Assembly: GCF_023896955.1 (NCBI RefSeq)
Contig: NZ_JAMHIW010000005.1
Span: 62,001 to 126,000, forward strand
Reading direction: 5' to 3'
Source of the DNA: Micromonospora sp. RHAY321
GTDB lineage: Bacteria; Actinomycetota; Actinomycetes; Mycobacteriales; Micromonosporaceae
Length of the DNA stretch: 64,000 nt
In this document: positions 25,562-33,549 of the stretch, one piece after another
Numbering within the stretch: the stretch's first letter is position 1
Layout of the letters: each line of letters opens with the position of its first letter
Program-made: the position numbers and the translations under genes
The notes under the pieces: generated by a model
What the model was told of the DNA's origin: nothing
The model's input: the letters and a program-made list of their open reading frames with translations, nothing else
Databases searched by the model: none

Positions 25562-26054
25562 TGCTGACCTCCTCGGGGAGGGTGGTGCCGAGCAGAGGGG
25601 CGAGGGCGTTGCGACCCCGTGCGAGCCGAGCCTTGACGGTGCCGACCGGAACACCGACCTGGGTCGCGATGTCCGCGACGGAGAGGTCCGCCAGGTGATG
25701 CAGGACGATCGCCTCGCGCTGCTCGGGCGACAACCGGCGTAACGCCGCCACGAGGGCGACGGTGTTCTCCGACGGTGGCCCCGCCACGGTGGGTGGGCCG
25801 TGCCGCCGGTGGGCGGTGATCCCGTTGCGGATCTTGCGCCAGCGGTTCTGCAGGAGACGGTGGCCGACGACGCGTACCCACGCCTCCGGGTCGTCGTAAT
25901 CGGCGATGCGCTGCCAGCGCTGCCAGGCCCGTACGTACGCCTCCTGCGCGGCGTCCTGCGCCTCGTGGAGGTCGCCACCGAGCGCGTACAGCACGGTGAC
26001 GACCCGATGTCTGGTGGCTCGATAGAACTCCTCGAACCCCTCGTCCTTCTCCAC
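25554..26054 (-). CDS. ECF sigma factor (SigE-family-like)
   Basis: A 166-aa extracytoplasmic-function sigma factor. Region 2 spans about 8-70 (FEEFYRATRHRVVTVLYALGGD, AQDAAQEAYVRAW, VGHRLLQNRWRK). Region 4 spans about 105-155 (LSPEQREAIVLHHLADLSVADIATQ, PVGTVKARLARGR). It lacks a SnoaL C-terminal domain. ATG 26054 follows a GGGGAGG-rich leader. It probably directs its own operon with the membrane partner that overlaps its 3' end. It is divergent from the ABC exporter. Confidence 0.94.
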   Translation of the reverse strand: MEKDEGFEEFYRATRHRVVTVLYALGGDLHEAQDAAQEAYVRAWQRWQRIADYDDPEAWVRVVGHRLLQNRWRKIRNGITAHRRHGPPTVAGPPSENTVALVAALRRLSPEQREAIVLHHLADLSVADIATQVGVPVGTVKARLARGRNALAPLLGTTLPEEVSNA

Positions 26055-26214
26055 TGGTCCCTCCCCGTGTCGCTTCTGCCACTGTCACCCGCCAGGACGA
26101 CGGCCGGTTGCCTCCGGGGCGAACACGGCGTGCCGTTCATCGCGCGGCCGCGTACGTCTCGGGGAGGAGGACGGGTCCGCCCCACGCCGGAGGGCGGAAC
26201 TGGCGATCGACGGA

Positions 26215-26220
26215 TAGCGT
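26215..26220 (+). promoter_or_regulatory. -10 element of the ABC exporter operon
   Basis: TAGCGT ends exactly 6 bases before ATG 26227, consistent with leaderless transcription. GGAACT at 26196 upstream recalls an ECF -35 but the spacing to this -10 is short. Confidence 0.45.
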
Positions 26221-26226
26221 CGGCGC

Positions 26227-26991
26227 ATGACTGTTGAGCAACCCGCGCTCGCGCTGCGTGGCCTGGCCAAGCGGTTCGACGGCACGATCGCGGTGGCCGG
26301 CGTCGACCTCGATGTCCCCGCGGGCTCCTTCTACGGCCTGCTCGGGCCGAACGGTGCCGGCAAGACCACCACCCTGTCGATGGCGGTGGGGTTGTTGCGG
26401 CCCGACGCCGGCTCGGCCTGGGTGCTCGGCCACGACGTGTGGCGGGACCCGGTCACCGCCAAGCGGCTGCTCGGTGTGATGCCCGACGGGGTGCGGCTGT
26501 TCGACCGGCTGACCGGGGCGGAGCTGCTGGCGTACAACGGTCTGCTGCGCGGCATGGACCCGGCGGTGGTCGACCAGCGGGCCGCGGAACTGCTGGACGT
26601 GCTGGCGCTCGGCGATGCCGGCCGGACGCTGGTGGTGGACTACTCGGCGGGCATGAAGAAGAAGATCGGCCTGGCGTGTGCGCTGCTGCACGGCCCCCGG
26701 GTGCTGGTGCTGGACGAGCCGTTCGAGGCGGTCGACCCGGTCTCCGCCGCGCTGATCCGCGACATCCTCACCCGGTACGCGGCCGGTGGCGGCACGGTGG
26801 TGTTCTCCAGTCACGTCATGGAGGTCGTCGAGCGCCTCTGCTCGCACGTGGCGATCCTCGCCGCGGGCACCATCAAGCGGGTGGGCACGATCGCGGAGGT
26901 ACGCGGCGACCGCTCGCTCGAGCAGGTCTTCGTCGAGGTGGTCGGCGGCCGCACGGCCACCGGTGAGGAGCTGTCGTGGCTCTCCCAGTGA
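26227..26991 (+). CDS. ABC transporter ATP-binding protein
   Basis: A 254-aa ATPase of the ABC-2 exporter class. Walker A is GPNGAGKTT (about 40-48), the signature is the variant YSAGMKKKIGLA rather than LSGGQ, Walker B is VLVLDEPFEAVDP, and the switch histidine is in FSSH. ATG 26227 has no SD but a -10-like TAGCGT ends 6 bases upstream. It overlaps the permease gene. The substrate is unknown; related systems export antibiotics or lipids. Confidence 0.94.
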   Translation: MTVEQPALALRGLAKRFDGTIAVAGVDLDVPAGSFYGLLGPNGAGKTTTLSMAVGLLRPDAGSAWVLGHDVWRDPVTAKRLLGVMPDGVRLFDRLTGAELLAYNGLLRGMDPAVVDQRAAELLDVLALGDAGRTLVVDYSAGMKKKIGLACALLHGPRVLVLDEPFEAVDPVSAALIRDILTRYAAGGGTVVFSSHVMEVVERLCSHVAILAAGTIKRVGTIAEVRGDRSLEQVFVEVVGGRTATGEELSWLSQ

Positions 26992-28679
26992 GCGCCGCGA
27001 CCGTGCCCGCCGGGCCGGTCCGCGCCGTCTCCGCCCGACACTTCATGCGGCTCAAGCTGCGGGTGATGGGCAACAACTTCCGGGGGCAGGGCTGGCGGAT
27101 CGCGCTGTTCGTCGGCGGCGCGCTGGTCGGGCTGTGGTTCGCCGTCGGCGGTTTCTTCCTCTTCGCGGCGCCCGGCATCACGGGCGACGGCCGGTACGCG
27201 GTGCTGGTCGCGGCGGCCGGTGGCGGGCTGCTGGTGCTCGGCTGGCTGTTGCTGCCGCTGGTCTTCTTCGGTGTGGACGAGACTCTGGATCCGGCCCGGT
27301 TCGCGCTGCTGCCGCTGCCCCGCCGCACGCTGGTCACCGGCCTGTTCGCCGCGGCCCTGATCAGTGTGCCGGTGCTGGCGGTGCTGATCGCGTCGCTGGG
27401 CCTGGTGCTCACCGCCTGGGCGCTGGGTGGTTGGTCCGCCGCTCTGGTGGCCGTGGTCGGCGTGCTCGGTGGGCTGCTGCTCTGCGTCGCCGCCAGCCGG
27501 GCGGTGACCAGTGCCTTCGCCACGATGCTGCGGTCCCGACGCGTGCGCGACCTGGCGGCCGTCCTGCTGGCGGTGGTCGCCGCGCTGCTCGGCCCGTTGC
27601 AGGTCTTCGGCCTCGCCGCGCTGCGCGAGACGGACTGGACGCGGTTGACCGGTGTGGCGACCGTGATCGGCTGGACGCCGTTCGGCGCGCCGTGGACCGC
27701 CGGGATCGACGTGGCCCAGGGTCGCGTGTGGGCGGCTCCGGTCAAGCTGCTGATCACGGTGGTGGCGCTCGGCGCCCTGCTGGCCTGGTGGTCGCGGTCG
27801 CTGGAGTCGGCGATGGTGGGCGCGGCGAGCGCCGGCAAGGCACCCGCCCGTCGGGGCGCCACCGGTGGCGCCGTCGCTCAACTGTTTCCCCGGGTTGCCG
27901 GCTGGGCGCGGCGGGACCGGTTCGGTGCGCTGGTCGCCCGGGAGACCCGCTACTGGTGGCGGGACGCCCGCCGCCGGGCCAACCTGATCACGATCGCGGT
28001 GGTCGGCATCTTCGTACCCGTGATGATCAACCTGGGTGGCGCGGGCTTCGCGGCCGACAACGAGCAGGGCCTGACGACGGGCGCCAGCGACAGCTCACCG
28101 GTCCTGGTGACCCTCTCCATGCTCTTCGTCGGTGTGCTCGCCTCGGTCACCCTGGCCAACCAGTTCGGCTTCGACGGCAGCGCGTACGCCGTGAACGTGG
28201 TGGCCGGGGTGCCCGGCCGGGTGGAGCTGCGCGCCCGGATGACGGCCTTCTCGCTGTACGTGCTGCCGATGCTGGCGGTCGTCGCGGTGGTCCTGTCGGC
28301 GGTGCTGGGCCGACCGGGCTGGATCGGGTTGACGGCCGGCACGCTGGCCGCCACCTACGGTGCCGGGTTGGCGGTGAACAGCTACGTCTCGGTGCTCGGG
28401 GCGTACTCCCTGCCGGAGACGAGCAACCCGTTCGCGATGAACAGCGGCGCAGGCGTGGCGAAGGGCCTGCTCACCCTGCTTGCCATGGTCGTCTCGGCGA
28501 TCGTCGCGGTCCCGATGGTGGTCGCGGCGGCGCTGCTCGGTGACGCCTGGCTGTGGTTGGCCCTTCCGGTCGGGGTGGCGTACGGGCTGGGCGCGGCGTT
28601 GCTGGGCGCGTACCTGGCCGGTGACGTGCTCGACCGACGCCAGCCGGAGCTGCTCGCCACCGTCACCCCGCGCCGCTGA
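26976..28679 (+). CDS. ABC-2 type exporter permease
   Basis: A 567-aa permease with about 12 hydrophobic segments, rich in Ala, Val and Leu. A soluble N-terminal stretch (RHFMRLKLRVMGNNF) precedes the first helix. GTG 26976 has GAGGAG five bases upstream, inside the ATPase gene. GTG 26988 (GTGA overlap with the ATPase stop) is the alternative. It pairs with the upstream ATPase to make a complete two-gene exporter. Confidence 0.88.
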   Translation: MALPVSAATVPAGPVRAVSARHFMRLKLRVMGNNFRGQGWRIALFVGGALVGLWFAVGGFFLFAAPGITGDGRYAVLVAAAGGGLLVLGWLLLPLVFFGVDETLDPARFALLPLPRRTLVTGLFAAALISVPVLAVLIASLGLVLTAWALGGWSAALVAVVGVLGGLLLCVAASRAVTSAFATMLRSRRVRDLAAVLLAVVAALLGPLQVFGLAALRETDWTRLTGVATVIGWTPFGAPWTAGIDVAQGRVWAAPVKLLITVVALGALLAWWSRSLESAMVGAASAGKAPARRGATGGAVAQLFPRVAGWARRDRFGALVARETRYWWRDARRRANLITIAVVGIFVPVMINLGGAGFAADNEQGLTTGASDSSPVLVTLSMLFVGVLASVTLANQFGFDGSAYAVNVVAGVPGRVELRARMTAFSLYVLPMLAVVAVVLSAVLGRPGWIGLTAGTLAATYGAGLAVNSYVSVLGAYSLPETSNPFAMNSGAGVAKGLLTLLAMVVSAIVAVPMVVAAALLGDAWLWLALPVGVAYGLGAALLGAYLAGDVLDRRQPELLATVTPRR

Positions 28680-28783
28680 GACCGCACCCCGCCGGCCTCG
28701 GCGTCCGGTCGGCTCCGGCCGAACCCCGGCAGCGCCCGCCGACCGCCCGTTATGGTGCGTTCATCCGGGGCAGGGAGGCAGTC

Positions 28784-29656
28784 GTGAACTCGCACACCCG
28801 CTACCGCAGCGTGGTCGTCGACGGACTTTCCATCTTCTACCGGGAGGCCGGTGCGCCGGATGCGCCCGTGCTGCTGCTCCTGCACGGCTTTCCGTCCTCG
28901 TCGCGGATGTTCGAGCCGCTGTTCGGCCGGCTCGCCGACCGGTTCCGGCTGATCGCGCCCGACTATCCGGGGTTCGGGCACAGCGACGCCCCGGACCCAC
29001 GGTCCTTCCCCTACACGTTCGACCGGATCGCCGAGATGATGTCGCGGTTCGCCGCCACACTCGGCGTCGAGCGGTACCTGCTCTACGTTCAGGACTACGG
29101 CGGCCCGGTGGGATTCCGGATGGCCCTCGCGGACCCGGGTCGGCTGCTCGGCCTCGTGGTGCAGAACGCCGTCGCCCACGACACGGGGCTCGGCCCGCTC
29201 TGGGCGACCCGCCGGGCCTTCTGGCAGGACCGGGCCGGGCACGAGGCGGCCGTGCGGGAGAACGTCCTCTCGCTGACGGCGATCCGAACCCGGCACGTCG
29301 GCGACGATCCCGACCCCGAGCGGTACGACCCCGACCTGTGGGCCGACGAGCACGCCTTCCTCAGCCGCCCCGGTGAGATCGAGATCCAGTTGGACCTGCA
29401 GTACGACTACCGCACCAACGTGGCCTCGTACCCGATCTGGCAGGACTGGCTCCGCCGGACCAGGCCGCCGCTGCTGGTCGTCTGGGGTCGACATGACACG
29501 TCGTTCGAGATCAGCGAGCCGGAGGCGTACCGGAACGACGTCCCGGAAGCGGAGGTGCACCTGCTCGACGGCGGGCACTTCGTGCTCGACACGCAGGCGG
29601 ACGAGGTGGCGACGCTGGTCCGGACCTTCGCCGGCCGGGTCCTCAAGGCGGGGTGA
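28784..29656 (+). CDS. Alpha/beta hydrolase with Asp nucleophile (dehalogenase/epoxide hydrolase-like)
   Basis: A 290-aa alpha/beta hydrolase. The oxyanion-hole HGFP is at about residue 34. The nucleophile elbow reads VQDYGGPVG, so the nucleophile is aspartate, as in haloalkane dehalogenases and epoxide hydrolases. The acid is in WGRHD and the base in GGHFVLDT. The residue after the nucleophile is Tyr, whereas haloalkane dehalogenases use Trp there to bind halide, so true dehalogenase activity is doubtful. GTG 28784 has GGGAGG five bases upstream. The substrate is unknown. Confidence 0.9.
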   Translation: MNSHTRYRSVVVDGLSIFYREAGAPDAPVLLLLHGFPSSSRMFEPLFGRLADRFRLIAPDYPGFGHSDAPDPRSFPYTFDRIAEMMSRFAATLGVERYLLYVQDYGGPVGFRMALADPGRLLGLVVQNAVAHDTGLGPLWATRRAFWQDRAGHEAAVRENVLSLTAIRTRHVGDDPDPERYDPDLWADEHAFLSRPGEIEIQLDLQYDYRTNVASYPIWQDWLRRTRPPLLVVWGRHDTSFEISEPEAYRNDVPEAEVHLLDGGHFVLDTQADEVATLVRTFAGRVLKAG

Positions 29657-29666
29657 CGGGGTCACA

Positions 29667-30200
29667 ATGTTTCACGTGAATCATGAGCCGGGTGCCGAGA
29701 TCCACCACACCGATCCGTTCGCGGTGCCGACCGGGCAGCGGTCGCCGGTCCGCCGGCTGCGGGGTCGACTCGCCTCTCCGGTGACCCTCTGGACGGCACC
29801 CGGCCCGGCCGGGCTGACCGTCTCGTCCACCCTGGTCGCCGAGGGAGAACCCGACCGGCTGCTCGGGCTGATCGACGCGGAGTCCGATCTCTGGGCGGCG
29901 GTCGAGGACGCGGGGCGGTTCGCGGTCGCGCCACTCGGCCCGCCGCACCGGCAACTCGCCGACCGGTTCGCCGGCCTCTTCCCCTCCCCGGGTGGGCTCT
30001 TCGCGGCCGGGGTGTGGACCGACACCCCGTACGGGCCGGTCCCGGCGGACGCCGGCGGCTGGGTCGGCTGCCGGCTGGACACCGCCCGGGAGTACGGCTG
30101 GGCGCTGCTGGTGGAGGCCACGATCGAGGCGGTCGACCTGGCCGAGGACGCCAGCCCGCTGCTGCACTACCGCGGTCGCTACCACGAACTGCCGGGCTGA
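29667..30200 (+). CDS. Flavin reductase-like / FMN-binding split-barrel protein
   Basis: A 177-aa protein. Its core resembles the flavin reductase-like split barrel: PVTLWTAPGPAGLTVSSTLVAEGEPDRLLGLI recalls the FMN/flavin binding strand seen in PF01613 members, followed by a mixed alpha/beta region and a YHELPG end. I see no NAD(P)H-specific motif. ATG 29667 lies ten bases after the hydrolase stop with a weak GGGG upstream. Its first codons (MFHVNHEPG) contain a parS-like sequence, which is notable because the site is translated. It may form an operon with the hydrolase. Confidence 0.7.
   Translation: MFHVNHEPGAEIHHTDPFAVPTGQRSPVRRLRGRLASPVTLWTAPGPAGLTVSSTLVAEGEPDRLLGLIDAESDLWAAVEDAGRFAVAPLGPPHRQLADRFAGLFPSPGGLFAAGVWTDTPYGPVPADAGGWVGCRLDTAREYGWALLVEATIEAVDLAEDASPLLHYRGRYHELPG
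29668..29683. promoter_or_regulatory. parS-like ParB-binding sequence
   Basis: TGTTTCACGTGAATCA differs at one base from the consensus TGTTTCACGTGAAACA used by ParB from Bacillus to Streptomyces. The inner palindrome TTCACGTGAA is perfect. It lies in the first codons of the flavin-reductase-like gene. Confidence 0.55.
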
Positions 30201-30243
30201 CCGGGCGGCCCGACGGGCAGCCACCTCCACCGACCGGTCACCG

Positions 30244-30261
30244 GAGTGACCTGGGTCACTC
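30244..30261. promoter_or_regulatory. CRP/FNR-type palindrome upstream of acetate symporter operon
   Basis: GAGTGACC-TG-GGTCACTC is a perfect 18-bp palindrome matching the CRP/GlxR pattern GTGA-N6-TCAC. It lies about 100 bases upstream of a predicted start for the DUF485/symporter operon (-10 candidate TACGGT, 30339-30344). cAMP-type control is inferred. Confidence 0.55.
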
Positions 30262-30386
30262 GGCGCAGCCAGCCAACCGCTCGGCGCACTCGCCGACCGG
30301 CGTCGATCTCGGCCTTCCCCGGCGGGGAGCGTGCTCTCTACGGTGCGCGAAACTCCCCCGACGCCTGTGAAGGTGGTGATCCACAG

Positions 30387-30752
30387 ATGTCCACGGACAC
30401 ACCCGCGCCGACCGCTTCCCAACCGGACAAGTATCTGGCCGTACAACGGTCGGACGAGTTCGCCGGGCTGCGGCGCGCGCTGCGCGGCTTCGTCTTCCCG
30501 ATGACCGTCGCGTTCTTCCTGTGGTATGCGCTCTACGTCATTCTCTCCGCGTACGCCCGGGACTTCATGGGCACGAAGCTCTTCGGCAGCAACATCAACA
30601 TTGCGCTGATCTTCGGCCTGCTCCAGTTCGTGTCCACGTTCGTCATCGCCTGGCTCTACTCGCGGTACGCGGACCGGAAGATCGACCCGGTTGCCGACCG
30701 GATCCGCGCCGAGATCGGGGAGGTGAACCATGAGAATGGTCCTCGCGGCTGA
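30387..30752 (+). CDS. DUF485 domain membrane protein
   Basis: A 121-aa protein with two membrane helices (about 36-58 and 71-92) and the DUF485 pattern FPMTVAFFLWYALYVILSAYA. Proteins of this family accompany acetate/monocarboxylate symporters. ATG 30387 has AAGGTGG about 10 bases upstream. The symporter gene starts 23 bases before its stop, so translation is coupled. Confidence 0.92.
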   Translation: MSTDTPAPTASQPDKYLAVQRSDEFAGLRRALRGFVFPMTVAFFLWYALYVILSAYARDFMGTKLFGSNINIALIFGLLQFVSTFVIAWLYSRYADRKIDPVADRIRAEIGEVNHENGPRG

Positions 30753-32403
30753 GGCGGGTAACCACACCGCCCGCAACCTGACCATCACTCTCTTCCTGGT
30801 CTTCGTGGCGGTGACGCTGGCCATCACGATCTGGGCCAGCCGGCAGACCAAGACGGCGACCGACTTCTACGCGGGCGGCCGGTCCTTCTCCGGCTTCCAG
30901 AACGGCATGGCGATCGGTGGCGACTACATGTCGGCCGCCTCGTTCCTCGGCATCGCCGGCATCATCGCGCTCTACGGCTACGACGGCTTCCTCTACTCGA
31001 TCGGCTTCCTGGTCGCCTGGCTGGTGGCCCTGCTGCTGGTCGCGGAGCTGCTGCGCAACTCCGGCCGCTACACGATGGCCGACGTGCTGGCGTTCCGGAT
31101 GCGCCAGCGCCCGGTGCGTACGGCGGCGGCGGTCTCCACGATCACCGTCTCGATCTTCTACCTGCTGGCCCAGATGGTGGGCGCCGGCGCGCTGGTCGCG
31201 CTGCTGCTCGGCATCCGGCCGGGGACGACCTTCCTCGGCATGGACGCGGCCACCGCCAAGGTGGCCACCATCATCATGGTCGGCGCCCTGATGATCATCT
31301 ACGTCACCGTGGGCGGCATGAAGGGCACCACCTACGTGCAGATCGTCAAGGCGTTCCTGCTGATGGGCGGCGCGCTGGTGATGACCCTGCTGGTGCTGGC
31401 GAAGTACAAGTTCAACCTGTCGTCGCTGCTCGGCGACGCCGCCGCCTCCTCCGGCAAGGGCAGCGCGTTCCTCGAACCAGGGTTGCGGTACGGCGTCGAG
31501 GTCGCCGGCAACGCGACACAGACCTTCTACAACAAGGTCGACCTGCTCTCCCTCGGCATCGCCCTGGTCCTCGGCACCGCCGGTCTGCCGCACATCCTGA
31601 TCCGCTTCTACACCGTGCCGACCGCCAAGGCGGCCCGGAAGAGCGTGCTCTGGGCGATCGGCATCATCGGCAGCTTCTACCTGCTCACCCTTGCCCTCGG
31701 ATTCGGCGCCGCGGCGCTGGTGGGCAGCGAGGCGATCACCGCCCAGGACAAGGCCGGCAACACGGCCGCGCCGCAGCTCGCCGAGGCGCTCGGCATCGAC
31801 TTCCTCGGCGGGGATCTCGGTGGGGCGGCCCTGCTGGCGATCATCGCGGCGGTCGCCTTCGCCACGATCCTGGCGGTGGTCGCCGGGTTGACCCTGGCCT
31901 CGTCTTCCAGCCTGGCGCACGACTTCTACGCGAACGTCATGAAGCGGGGTGAGGCGTCGGAGCGGCAGGAGGTACGGGTCGCCCGGATCTCCGCCCTGGT
32001 GATCGGCGCGGTCTCGATCGCCCTGTCGATCTTCGCGCAGAACCTGAACGTGGCGTTCCTCGTGGCGCTGGCGTTCGCGGTGGCCGCCTCGGGCAACCTG
32101 CCGGCGATCCTCTACAGCCTCTTCTGGCGGCGGTTCAACACCTCCGGAGCGGTGTGGGCGATCTACGGCGGGCTTCTCTCGGCCGTACTGCTGGTGTTCT
32201 TCTCGCCGGTGGTCTCCGGGGCGGCGACCTCGATGTTCCCGGATCACGACTGGCAGTGGTTCCCGCTGTCCAACCCGGGCATCCTCTCCATCCCGTTCGG
32301 CTTCCTCTGCGGATGGATCGGCACCATCATCTCGAAGGAGCACGACGAGGAGAAGTACGCCGAGCTGGAGGTCCGCGCCCTCACCGGCTCCGGCGCCCAC
32401 TGA
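30730..32403 (+). CDS. Cation/acetate symporter (ActP/MctC-like)
   Basis: A 557-aa SSS-family transporter with about 13 membrane helices. N-terminal FYAGGRSFSGFQNGMAIGGDYMSAASFLG and central GTAGLPHILIRFYTVP are characteristic of the acetate/pyruvate/propionate group. It closely parallels the transporter at 23047, but lacks that protein's large extracytoplasmic insert. ATG 30730 has GGGGAGG six bases upstream. It probably imports short monocarboxylates with Na+ or H+. It is followed by a strong hairpin. Confidence 0.93.
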   Translation: MRMVLAAEAGNHTARNLTITLFLVFVAVTLAITIWASRQTKTATDFYAGGRSFSGFQNGMAIGGDYMSAASFLGIAGIIALYGYDGFLYSIGFLVAWLVALLLVAELLRNSGRYTMADVLAFRMRQRPVRTAAAVSTITVSIFYLLAQMVGAGALVALLLGIRPGTTFLGMDAATAKVATIIMVGALMIIYVTVGGMKGTTYVQIVKAFLLMGGALVMTLLVLAKYKFNLSSLLGDAAASSGKGSAFLEPGLRYGVEVAGNATQTFYNKVDLLSLGIALVLGTAGLPHILIRFYTVPTAKAARKSVLWAIGIIGSFYLLTLALGFGAAALVGSEAITAQDKAGNTAAPQLAEALGIDFLGGDLGGAALLAIIAAVAFATILAVVAGLTLASSSSLAHDFYANVMKRGEASERQEVRVARISALVIGAVSIALSIFAQNLNVAFLVALAFAVAASGNLPAILYSLFWRRFNTSGAVWAIYGGLLSAVLLVFFSPVVSGAATSMFPDHDWQWFPLSNPGILSIPFGFLCGWIGTIISKEHDEEKYAELEVRALTGSGAH

Positions 32404-32423
32404 CCGCGGACACCCCTCAGGAG

Positions 32424-32478
32424 GGGCCCCCTGCACGGCGCCACGCGTCCGCAGGGGGCCCTTCCCCCATTTCGGGGG
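32424..32478 (+). terminator. Double hairpin terminator after symporter
   Basis: Stem GGGCCCCCTGC / GCAGGGGGCCC (32424-32434 with 32451-32461, 11 bp, perfect) followed at once by CCCCC-ATTTC-GGGGG (32464-32478). Confidence 0.8.
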
Positions 32479-32495
32479 TCGGTAGGCTGACCGGC

Positions 32496-33473
32496 ATGAA
32501 GGTTGCTGAGCGCTTCGGTTCCGGTCACCGCATCCTCGTCACCGGCGGGGCCGGTTTCGTCCCGTCGCACCTGGTGGACGCCCTGATCGCCCGGGGCTGC
32601 ACGGTCGTGGCGCTGGACAACTTCGTCACCGGCTCCAAGGAGAACGTCGCCCACCTGCTGGACCGGCCAACCTTCACCCTGGTCGAGGCCGACATCTCCG
32701 ACGGCCTGCCGACCCACCACCCGGCGCTGGCCGAGCGGTTCGACGCGATCCTGCACATGGCCTCGCCGGCCAGCCCCACCGACTTCGCCCAACTGCCGGT
32801 GGAGATCCTCCGGGTCGGCTCGGTGGGCACGCTGCACCTGCTGGACCGCGCGGCCGCCGACGGTGCCCGGTTCCTGATGGCCTCCACGTCGGAGGCGTAC
32901 GGGGACCCGAAGGAGCACCCGCAGCGCGAGACGTACTGGGGCAACGTCAACCCGATCGGCGTCCGCAGCGTCTACGACGAGGCGAAGCGCTTCTCCGAGG
33001 CGGCCACCATGGCGTACCACCGCTACCGGGGGCTCGACGCGGCGATCGTGCGGATCTTCAACACGTACGGCCCGCGGATGCGCCCGGACGACGGTCGGGC
33101 CATCCCCACCTTCATCTCCCAGGCGCTGCGCGGCGAGCCGATCACCGTGCACGGCACCGGCAACCAGACCCGGTCCATCTGTTTCGTCGAGGACCTGGTG
33201 CGGGGCATCCTGCTGCTGCTGGACTCGACCGAGACCGGCCCGGTCAACTGCGGCACCGAGCACGAGCTGACCATGCGGCAACTGGCTGAGTTGATCGTGT
33301 CGCTCTCCGGCAGCAGCTCCCAGGTGACCTACATCACCCGCAGCGCCGACGACCCGGAGATGCGCCGCCCCGATCTGACGCTGGCCCGCGAACTGCTCGG
33401 ATACGAGCCGACCGTGGCGCCCGAAGACGGCCTGCGACGCACGATCGAGTACTTCCGGGCGCGGCTAGGGTAA
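32496..33473 (+). CDS. NAD-dependent epimerase/dehydratase, UDP-glucuronate decarboxylase-like
   Basis: A 325-aa extended short-chain dehydrogenase. The Rossmann fingerprint is TGGAGFVPSH (about 15-24, where GxxGxxG is GGAGFV). The catalytic YDEAK (about 158-162) follows an upstream Ser/Thr in MASTSEAYGDP. NTYGPRMRPDDGRA and the C-terminal arginines match UDP-glucuronate decarboxylases (UXS), which make UDP-xylose. Some such enzymes are dTDP-glucose dehydratase-like, so specificity is uncertain. ATG 32496 is preceded at 7 nt by TAGGCT, a likely -10. It lies directly upstream of the LCP block, fitting envelope glycopolymer synthesis. Confidence 0.88.
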   Translation: MKVAERFGSGHRILVTGGAGFVPSHLVDALIARGCTVVALDNFVTGSKENVAHLLDRPTFTLVEADISDGLPTHHPALAERFDAILHMASPASPTDFAQLPVEILRVGSVGTLHLLDRAAADGARFLMASTSEAYGDPKEHPQRETYWGNVNPIGVRSVYDEAKRFSEAATMAYHRYRGLDAAIVRIFNTYGPRMRPDDGRAIPTFISQALRGEPITVHGTGNQTRSICFVEDLVRGILLLLDSTETGPVNCGTEHELTMRQLAELIVSLSGSSSQVTYITRSADDPEMRRPDLTLARELLGYEPTVAPEDGLRRTIEYFRARLG

Positions 33474-33549
33474 CCAGCCGGCGACGCGCGGTCGGTCGCT
33501 GAACGTCACCTGAAGGCGGCAGTGGCCCGCGCTACGTACCCTGAGTTAC

